From the NCBI GenBank assembly GCA_958298945.1, contig OY282608.1:73208806-73272805 (forward strand): a stretch of DNA of 64,000 nt, given 5' to 3'. The position numbers were made by a program, and so were the translations under genes. The notes beneath the pieces were generated by a model that was given only the letters and a program-made list of their open reading frames with translations, made no database searches and was not told where the DNA came from. Shown in pieces: positions 54,887-64,000 of the stretch. Positions within the stretch are counted from its first letter, which is position 1; each line of letters starts with the position of its first letter. The DNA comes from Atherix ibis (lineage: Eukaryota; Arthropoda; Insecta; Diptera; Athericidae).

Positions 54887-56270
54887 TATCAACAAACCAA
54901 CAAACCAACAAACTAACAAGCCAACAAACCAACAAACGAACAATCCAACAAGCCAACAAACCAACAAACCAACAAACCAACAAACCAAGAAACCAACAAA
55001 CCAACAAACCAACAAACCAACAAACGAACAAACGTACAAACCAACAAACAAACAAACCAACAAACGAAAAAACCAACAAACCAACAAACCAACAAACCAG
55101 CAAGCCAACAAACCAAAAAACCAAAAAACCAACAAACCAACAAACCAACAAACCAACAAGCCAACAAGCCAACAAACCAACAATCCAACAAATGAACAAA
55201 CCAACAAACGAACAAACCAACAAACCAACAAACCAACAAACCAACAAACCAACAAACCAACAAACCAAAAAACCAACAAACCAACAAACCAACAAGCCAA
55301 CAACCCAACAAGCCAACAAGCCAACAAACCAACAAACCAACAAACCAACAAGCCAACAAGCCAACAAACCAACAAGCCAACAAAAGAACAAACGAACAAA
55401 CCAACAAACTAACAAACGAATAAACCAACAAACCAACAAACCAACAAGCCAACAAACCAACAAAGCAACAAACCAACAAGCCAACAAGCCAACAAACCAA
55501 CAAGCCAACAAAACAACAAACGAACCAACCAACAAACTAACAAACGAATAAACCAACAAACTAACAAGCCAACAAACCAAAAAACCAACAAACCAACAAA
55601 CGAACAAACCAACAAACCAACAAACCAACAAACCAACAAACCAACAAACCAACAAGCCAACAAACCAACAAACGAACAAACCAACAAGCCAACAAACCAA
55701 CAAACCCACAAACCAACAAAAGAACAAACGTACAAACCAACAAACAAACAAACCAACAAACGAACAAAAGAACAAACCAACAAACCAACAAACCAACAAA
55801 CCAACAAACCAACAAACCAACAAACGAATAAACCAACAAACCAACAAACCAACAAGCCAACAAACCAACAAACGAACAAACCAACAAGCCAACAAACTAA
55901 CAAACCAACAAGCCAACAAACCAACAAACAAACAAACCAACAAACCAACTAACCAGCAAACCAACAAACCAACAAACCAACAAACGAACAAACGAACAAA
56001 CCAACAAACCAACAAACCAACAAACGAACAAACCAACAAACCAACAAACCAACAAACCAACAAACCAACAAACCAACAAACCAACAAACCAACAAACCAA
56101 CAAACGAACAACCGAACAAACGAACAAACCAACAAACCAACAAACCAACAAACCAACAAACCAACAAACCAACAAACCAACAAACCAACAAAACAAACAA
56201 ACCAAAAAACGAACAAACCAACAAACCAACAAACCAACAAACCAACAATCCAACAAACCAACAAACCAAC
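54887..56270. repeat. Zone F unit 2 (about 1.4 kb)
   Basis: Tandem copy of unit 1. Conceptual translations of 53,783-54,142 and 55,192-55,551 are identical over all 119 residues, and the same holds for the minus-strand readings of 54,000-54,539 and 55,409-55,948. This indicates very recent duplication. The match ends near 56,265, where unit 2 has AAACAAACGAACG and unit 1 has AAACGAACAAACC. Confidence 0.93.
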
Positions 56271-57217
56271 AAACAAACGAACGAACAAACCAACAAACCA
56301 ACAAACCAACAAACCAACAAACCAACAAACGAACAAACAAACAAACCAACAAACCAACAAACCAAGTAACCAACAAACCAACAAATTAACAAGCCAACAA
56401 AAGAACAAACGAACAAACCAACAAACGAACAAACAAACAAACCAACAAACCAACAAACCAACAAACGCACAAACGAACACACCAACAAATCAACAAACGA
56501 ACAAACCAACAAACCAACAAACCAACAAACCAAAAACCCAACAAACCAATAAACCAACAAGCCAACAAACCAACAAGCCAACAAGCCAACAAGCCAACAA
56601 ACCAACAAACCAACAAACCAACAAACCAACAAGCCAACAAGCCAACCAACCAACAAGCCAACAAAAGAACAAACGAACAAACCAACAAACTAACAAACGA
56701 ATAAACCAACAAACCAACAAACAAACAAGCCAACAAACGAACAAAGCAACAAACCAACAAGCCAACAAGCCAACAAACCAACAAGCCAACAAAAGAACAA
56801 ACGAACAAACCAACAAACTAACAAACGAATAAACCAACAAACCAAGAAACCAACAAGCCAACAAACCAACAAACCAACAAACCAACAAACGAACAAACCA
56901 ACAAACCAACATATCAACAAACCAACAAACCAACAAACTAACAAGCCAACAAACCAACAAACGAACAAACCAACAAGCCAACAAACCAACAAACCAACAA
57001 ACCAACAAACCAAGAAACCAACAAACCAACAAACCAACAAACCAACAAACGAACAAACGTACAAACCAACAAACAAACTAACCAACAAACGAAAAAACCA
57101 ACAAACCAACAAACCAACAAACCAGCAAGCCAACAAACCAAAAAACCAAAAAACCAACAAACCAACAAACCAACAAACCAACAAGCCAACAAGCCAACAA
57201 ACCAACAATATAACAAA
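56271..57217. repeat. Zone F to zone G transition
   Basis: Contains a further ACATATC (T at 56912), ACGTAC (near 57,058), AAACGAAAAAACC and an AATATAAC unit (near 57,208). The part from about 56.93 kb onward matches 60.07-60.36 kb at an offset of 3,143, so the zone G unit could equally be phased from here. Repeat variants only. Confidence 0.78.
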
Positions 57218-60200
57218 TGAACAAATCAACAAACCAACAAGCCAACAAACCAACAAACGAACAAACCAACAAACCAACAAACTAACAAACCAACAAGCCA
57301 ACAAACCAATAAACCAACAAACGAACAAACGAACAAATTAACAAACCAACAAACGAACAAACTAACAAACCAACAAACCAACAAACCAACAAGCCAACAA
57401 ACCAACAAACCAACAAACCAACAAGCCAACAAGCCAACAAACCAACAAATAAACAAACCAACAAACGAACAAACCAAAAAACCAACAAACCAACAAACCA
57501 ACAAACCAACAAACCAACAAACCAACAAACAAACAAACCACAAACCAACAAACCAACAAACCAACAAACCAACAAACCAACAAACCAACAAACCAACAAA
57601 CCAACAAACTAACAAACCAACAAACCAACAAACCAACAAACGAACAAACAAACAAACCAACAAACCAACAAACCAACAAACCAACAAACCAACAAACCAA
57701 CAAACCAACAAACCAACAAACCAACAAACCAAAAAACCAACAAACCAACAAACCAACAAACGAAAAAACGAACAAACCAACAAACAAACAAACCAACAAA
57801 CGAACAAACCAACAAACCAACAAACCAACAAGCCAACAAACGAACAAACCAACAAACCAACAAACCACTAAACCAACAAACCAACAAGCCAACAAACGAA
57901 CAAACCAGCAAACCAACAAACGAAGAAACCAACAAACCAACAAACCAACAAACCAACAAGCCAACAAGCCAATAAACCAACAAACGAACAAACCAACAAA
58001 CCAACAAACCAACAAACGAACAAACCAACAAACCAACAAACCAACACACGAACAAACCAACAAACCAACAAACCAAAAAACCAACAAACCAAAAAGCCAA
58101 CAAACGAACAAACCAGCAAACCAACAGACGAATAAACCAACAAACGAACAAACCAACAAACCAACAAACGAACAAACCAACAAACCAACAAACCAACAAA
58201 CCAACAAACGAATAAACCAACAAACCAACAAACCAACAAGCCAACAAACCAACAAACGAACAAACCAACAAGCCAACAAACCAACAAACCAACAAGCCAA
58301 CAAACCAACAAACAAACAAACCAACAAACGAACAAACGAACAAACCAACAAATAAACAAACCAACAAACGAACAAACCAACAAACCAACAAACCAACAAG
58401 CCAACAAACGAACAAACCAACAAACCAACAAACCAAGAAACCAACAACCAACAAGCCAACAAACGAACAAACCAGCAAACCAACAAACCAAGAAACCAAC
58501 AAACCAACAAACCAACAAACCCACAAGATAACAAGCCAATAAACCAACAAACGAACAAACCAACAAACCAACAAACCAACAAACGAACAAACCAACAAAC
58601 CAACAACCCAACAAGCCAACAAACGAACAAACCAACAAACCAACAAACCAACAAACCAACAAACCAACAAGCCAACAAACGAACAAACCAGCAAACCAAC
58701 AAACAAATAAACCACCAAACGAACAAACCAACAAACCAACAAACCAACAAACCAACAAACCAACAAACCAACAAACCAACAAACCGACAAACCAAAAAAC
58801 CAACAAACGAACAAAACAACGAACCAACAAACCAACAAACCAACAAACAAACAAACCAACAAACGAACAAACCTACAAACCAACAAACCAACAAGCCAAC
58901 AAACGAACAAACCAACAAACCAACAAACCAAGAAACCAACAAATCAACAAGCCAACAAACGAACAAACCAACAAACAAACAAACCAAGAAACCAACAAAC
59001 CAACAAACCAACAAACCAACAAACCAACAAGCCAACAAGCCAACAAACCAACAAACGAGCAAACCAACAAACGAACAAACCAACAAACCAACAAACCAAC
59101 AAACCAACAAACGCACAAACGAACACACCAACAAATCAACAAACGAACAAACGAACAAACCAACAAACCAACAAACCAACAAACCAAAAAACCAACAAAC
59201 CAACCAACCAACAAGCCAACAAACCAACAAGCCAATAAACCAACAAAACCAACAAACAAACAAACCAACAAACAAAGTAACCAACAAACCAACAAACCAA
59301 CAAGCCAACAAAAGAACAAACGAACAAACCAACAAACGAACAAACAAACAAACCAACAAACCAACAAACCAACAAACCAACAAACCAACAAACGCACAAA
59401 CGAACACACCAACAAATCAAGAAACCAACAAGCCAACAAACCAACAAACCAACAAACCAACAAACCAACAAACGAACAAACCAACAAACCAACATATCAA
59501 CAAACCAACAAACCAACAAACTAACAAGCCAACAAACCAACAAACGAACAAACCAACAAGCCAACAAACCAACAAACCAACAAACCAACAAACCAAGAAA
59601 CCAACAAACCAACAAACCAACAAACCAACAAACGAACAAACGTACAAACCAACAAACAAACAAACCAACAAACGAAAAAACCAACAAACCAACAAACCAA
59701 CAAACCAGCAAGCCAACAAACCAAAAAACCAAAAAACCAACAAACCAACAAACCAACAAACCAACAAGCCAACAAGCCAACAAACCAACAATCCAACAAT
59801 CCAACAATCCAACAAATGAACAAATCAACAAACCAACAAGCCAACAAACCAACAAACGAACAAACCAACAAACCAACAAACTAACAAACCAACAAGCCAA
59901 CAAACCAATAAACCAACAAACGAACAAACGAACAAATTAACAAACCAACAAACGAACAAACTAACAAACCAACAAACCAACAAACCAACAAGCCAACAAA
60001 CCAACAAACCAACAAACCAACAAGCCAACAAACCAACAAATAAACAAACCAACAAACGAACAAACCAACAAACTAACAAGCCAACAAACCAACAAACGAA
60101 CAAACCAACAAGCCAACAAGCCAACAAACCAACAAACCAACAAACCAACAAACCAAGAAACCAACAAACCAACAAACCAACAAACCAACAAACGAACAAA

Positions 60201-60360
60201 CGTACAAACCAACAAACAAACTAACCAACAAACGAAAAAACCAACAAACCAACAAACCAACAAACCAGCAAGCCAACAAACCAAAAAACCAAAAAACCAA
60301 CAAACCAACAAACCAACAAACCAACAAGCCAACAAGCCAACAAACCAACAATCCAACAAA
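57218..60360. repeat. Zone G unit 1 (3,143 bp)
   Basis: Phased on an AAATGAAC unit followed by AAATCAAC (T at 57218, 60361 and 62928). Internal landmarks are CACAAACC (57541), CACTAAACC (T at 57869), AGACGAAT (G at 58127), an AAGAAACCAACAACC unit (G at 58437) and ACATATC (59495). Its last 544 bp (59,817-60,360) are a local duplicate of the preceding 0.55 kb (ACGTAC near 59,641 and 60,201) and are absent from unit 2. Confidence 0.9.
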
Positions 60361-62927
60361 TGAACAAATCAACAAACCAACAAGCCAACAAACCAACAAA
60401 CGAACAAACCAACAAACCAACAAACTAACAAACCAACAAGCCAACAAACCAATAAACCAACAAACGAACAAACGAACAAATTAACAAACCAACAAACGAA
60501 CAAACTAACAAACCAACAAACCAACAAACCAACAAGCCAACAAACCAACAAACCAACAAACCAACAAGCCAACAAGCCAACAAACCAACAAATAAACAAA
60601 CCAACAAACGAACAAACCAAAAAACCAACAAACCAACAAACCAACAAACCAACAAACCAACAAACCAACAAACAAACAAACCACAAACCAACAAACCAAC
60701 AAACCAACAAACCAACAAACCAACAAACCAACAAACCAACAAACCAACAAACTAACAAACCAACAAACCAACAAACCAACAAACGAACAAACGAACAAAC
60801 CAACAAACCAACAAACCAACAAACCAACAAACCAACAAACCAACAAACCAACAAACCAACAAACCAAAAAACCAACAAACCAACAAACCAACAAACGAAA
60901 AAACGAACAAACCAACAAACAAACAAACCAACAAACGAACAAACCAACAAACCAACAAACCAACAAGCCAACAAACGAACAAACCAACAAACCAACAAAC
61001 CACTAAACCAACAAACCAACAAGCCAACAAACGAACAAACCAGCAAACCAACAAACGAAGAAACCAACAAACCAACAAACCAACAAACCAACAAGCCAAC
61101 AAGCCAATAAACCAACAAACGAACAAACCAACAAACCAACAAACCAACAAACGAACAAACCAACAAACCAACAAACCAACACACGAACAAACCAACAAAC
61201 CAACAAACCAAAAAACCAACAAACCAAAAAGCCAACAAACGAACAAACCAGCAAACCAACAGACGAATAAACCAACAAACGAACAAACCAACAAACCAAC
61301 AAACGAACAAACCAACAAACCAACAAACCAACAAACCAACAAACGAATAAACCAACAAACCAACAAACCAACAAGCCAACAAACCAACAAACGAACAAAC
61401 CAACAAGCCAACAAACCAACAAACCAACAAGCCAACAAACCAACAAACAAACAAACCAACAAACGAACAAACGAACAAACCAACAAATAAACAAACCAAC
61501 AAACGAACAAACCAACAAACCAACAAACCAACAAGCCAACAAACGAACAAACCAACAAACCAACAAACCAAGAAACCAACAACCAACAAGCCAACAAACG
61601 AACAAACCAGCAAACCAACAAACCAAGAAACCAACAAACCAACAAACCCACAAGATAACAAGCCAATAAACCAACAAACGAACAAACCAACAAACCAACA
61701 AACCAACAAACGAACAAACCAACAAACCAACAACCCAACAAGCCAACAAACGAACAAACCAACAAACCAACAAACCAACAAACCAACAAACCAACAAGCC
61801 AACAAACGAACAAACCAGCAAACCAACAAACAAATAAACCACCAAACGAACAAACCAACAAACCAACAAACCAACAAACCAACAAACCAACAAACCAACA
61901 AACCAACAAACCGACAAACCAAAAAACCAACAAACGAACAAAACAACGAACCAACAAACCAACAAACCAACAAACAAACAAACCAACAAACGAACAAACC
62001 TACAAACCAACAAACCAACAAGCCAACAAACGAACAAACCAACAAACCAACAAACCAAGAAACCAACAAATCAACAAGCCAACAAACGAACAAACCAACA
62101 AACAAACAAACCAAGAAACCAACAAACCAACAAACCAACAAACCAACAAACCAACAAGCCAACAAGCCAACAAACCAACAAACGAGCAAACCAACAAACG
62201 AACAAACCAACAAACCAACAAACCAACAAACCAACAAACGCACAAACGAACACACCAACAAATCAACAAACGAACAAACGAACAAACCAACAAACCAACA
62301 AACCAACAAACCAAAAAACCAACAAACCAACCAACCAACAAGCCAACAAACCAACAAGCCAATAAACCAACAAAACCAACAAACAAACAAACCAACAAAC
62401 AAAGTAACCAACAAACCAACAAACCAACAAGCCAACAAAAGAACAAACGAACAAACCAACAAACGAACAAACAAACAAACCAACAAACCAACAAACCAAC
62501 AAACCAACAAACCAACAAACGCACAAACGAACACACCAACAAATCAAGAAACCAACAAGCCAACAAACCAACAAACCAACAAACCAACAAACCAACAAAC
62601 GAACAAACCAACAAACCAACATATCAACAAACCAACAAACCAACAAACTAACAAGCCAACAAACCAACAAACGAACAAACCAACAAGCCAACAAACCAAC
62701 AAACCAACAAACCAACAAACCAAGAAACCAACAAACCAACAAACCAACAAACCAACAAACGAACAAACGTACAAACCAACAAACAAACAAACCAACAAAC
62801 GAAAAAACCAACAAACCAACAAACCAACAAACCAGCAAGCCAACAAACCAAAAAACCAAAAAACCAACAAACCAACAAACCAACAAACCAACAAGCCAAC
62901 AAGCCAACAAACCAACAATCCAACAAA
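60361..62927. repeat. Zone G unit 2 (2,567 bp)
   Basis: Matches unit 1 with CACAAACC at 60684 (offset 3,143), CACTAAACC at 61004 (3,135), AGACGAAT at 61262 (3,135), AAGAAACC at 61572 (3,135) and ACATATC at 62622 (3,127). It lacks the 544-bp terminal duplicate, which together with four octamers (32 bp) accounts for its length. Repeat variants only. Confidence 0.9.
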
Positions 62928-64000
62928 TGAACAAATCAACAAACCAACAAGCCAACAAACCAACAAACGAACAAACCAACAAACCAACAAACTAACAAAC
63001 CAACAAGCCAACAAACCAATAAACCAACAAACGAACAAACGAACAAATTAACAAACCAACAAACGAACAAACTAACAAACCAACAAACCAACAAACCAAC
63101 AAGCCAACAAACCAACAAACCAACAAACCAACAAGCCAACAAACCAACAAATAAACAAACCAACAAACGAACAAACCAAAAAACCAACAAACCAACAAAC
63201 CAACAAACCAACAAACCAACAAACCAACAAACAAACAAACCACAAACCAACAAACCAACAAACCAACAAACCAACAAACCAACAAACCAACAAACCAACA
63301 AACCAACAAACTAACAAACCAACAAACCAACAAACCAACAAACGAACAAACGAACAAACCAACAAACCAAAAAACCAACAAACCAACAAACCAACAAACC
63401 AACAAACCAACAAACCAACAAACCAACAAACCAAAAAACCAACAAACCAACAAACCAACAAACGAACAAACGAACAAACCAACAAACAAACAAACCAACA
63501 AACGAACAAACCAAAAAACCAACAAACCAACAAGCCAACAAACGAACAAACCAACAAACCAACAAACCACTAAACCAACAAACCAACAAGCCAACAAACG
63601 AACAAACCAGCAAACCAACAGACGAATAAACCAACAAACGAACAAACCAACAAACCAACAAACGAACAAACCAACAAACCAACAAACCAACAAACCAACA
63701 AACGAATAAACCAACAAACCAACAAACCAACAAGCCAACAAACCAACAAACGAACAAACCAACAAGCCAACAAACCAACAAACCAACAAGCCAACAAACC
63801 AACAAACAAACAAACCAACAAACGAACAAACGAACAAACCAACAAATAAACAAACCAACAAACGAACAAACCAACAAACCAACAAACCAACAAGCCAACA
63901 AACGAACAAACCAACAAACCAACAAACCAAGAAACCAACAACCAACAAGCCAACAAACGAACAAACCAGCAAACCAACAAACCAAGAAACCAACAAACCA
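62928..64000. repeat. Zone G unit 3, runs off the window end, internal 208-bp deletion
   Basis: Matches units 1 and 2 from its start: CACAAACC at 63243 (offset from unit start 315, against 323 in units 1 and 2) and CACTAAACC at 63571 (643, as in unit 2). Then 208 bp present in both other units are missing, after which AGACGAAT (63621) and AAGAAACC (63931) resume with the same mutual spacing of 310 bp. The unit continues past the window. Confidence 0.92.
63588..63619. other. Deletion junction: 32-bp direct-repeat remnant
   Basis: Units 1 and 2 each contain the same four-octamer, 32-bp sequence twice, exactly 208 bp apart (57,886-57,917 and 58,094-58,125 in unit 1; starts at 61,021 and 61,229 in unit 2). 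Unit 3 has it once. The left flank (AAACCAAC before AAGCC) matches the first copy, and the right flank (AGACGAAT) matches the second. Confidence 0.93.

Larger units (their letters stand above)
1..64000. repeat. Octamer satellite array, consensus AAACCAAC, spanning the whole window
   Basis: Seen directly: every line of the window is made of AAACCAAC or close variants, always in the same orientation. Common one-base variants are AAACGAAC, AAGCCAAC, AAACAAAC, AAACCAAA, AAACCAAG, AAACCAAT, AAATCAAC and AAACTAAC. The given strand has almost no G or T. I saw no inverted block, no insertion of another sequence, and no stretch longer than about 20 bases that cannot be read as repeat variants. Neither end shows a border. 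The consensus is 62.5% A and 37.5% C. Established knowledge: such arrays with higher-order structure are heterochromatic satellites of eukaryotes. The satellite family and species are not recognised. Confidence 0.98.

Noticed and set aside
1..64000. CRISPR array
   Set aside because: There are short regular repeats but no unique spacers. Repeat and spacer are the same 8-bp sequence, and no cas gene is present.
1..64000. Telomeric repeat tract
   Set aside because: The T/G-strand unit TTTGTTGG does not match telomere repeats known to me, it lacks the usual run of three or more G, and the nested higher-order structure is not typical of telomeres.
1..64000. tRNA, rRNA, riboswitch or terminator structures
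   Set aside because: The A/C-only strand cannot form stable stems. No cloverleaf, stem-loop or T-run terminator is present on either strand beyond short A/T tracts within the repeat.
1..64000. Transposon, integrated virus or other mobile element
   Set aside because: There are no terminal inverted repeats, no reverse transcriptase, transposase or integrase motifs, and no sequence outside the octamer family.
1..64000. Pure assembly artefact (concatenated low-complexity sequence)
   Set aside because: Ordered private variants, whole-octamer length ladders and a direct-repeat deletion junction are hard to generate by misassembly. Local copy-number errors remain possible and need read-level checking.

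Overview
The whole 64,000-base window is one tandem-repeat (satellite) array. I found no gene, RNA gene, transposon, CRISPR array or unique sequence in it. The basic unit is an octamer, AAACCAAC on the given strand (TTTGTTGG-type on the complement). Almost every position belongs to this octamer, to a one-substitution variant of it, or to an occasional 6-, 7- or otherwise length-shifted unit. The given strand is nearly all A and C from end to end. No block is inverted and no foreign insertion interrupts the array. Both window ends lie inside the array, so its true length is unknown.

Organism: arrays of this size with nested higher-order repeats (HORs) are typical of eukaryotic heterochromatin (pericentromeric, subtelomeric or sex-chromosome satellite). 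I do not recognise this octamer as a named satellite and cannot assign a species. It is not a canonical telomere repeat.

Layout, read from landmark variant units that recur at fixed spacings. Zone A (1-24,100) carries an A9-T landmark (18 copies, 1.57-20.80 kb) and is built from X/Y blocks of about 1.2 kb (3,595-9,712), two 2.6-kb units (10,346-15,500), and a 4,735-bp-spaced duplication (14,348-18,475 and 19,083-23,218) that itself contains 0.64-0.67-kb duplications. Zone B (24,100-31,009) has four units of about 1.45-1.65 kb. Zone C (31,010-37,380) has six units opened by an ATAATCG landmark. Zone D (37,381-42,043) has two units of about 1.25 kb with long runs of the CpG variant AAACGAAC, then a low-diversity stretch. 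Zone E (42,044-52,194) is a mosaic with copies offset by 3,317, 1,155, 4,472 and 1,970 bp. Zone F (52,195-57,217) has a 1,409-1,417-bp tandem pair. Zone G (57,218-64,000) has a roughly 3.1-kb unit in two copies plus a third running off the window end with a precise 208-bp deletion.

Coding potential: the octamer contains no stop codon on either strand. Because 8 is not a multiple of 3, all three frames of one strand read the same cyclic octapeptide (LLVCWFVG on the minus strand, TNKPTNQQ on the plus strand). The very long open frames, up to about 1,485 codons on the minus strand, are a mathematical consequence of the repeat and I do not annotate them as genes.

The most informative content is evolutionary: a readable record of unequal exchange, stepwise octamer gain or loss, and deletion between direct repeats. 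Possible protein or RNA binding (forkhead/TnG-repeat binding, GU-rich RNA) is inference only. I did not find a novel enzymatic or defence system here.
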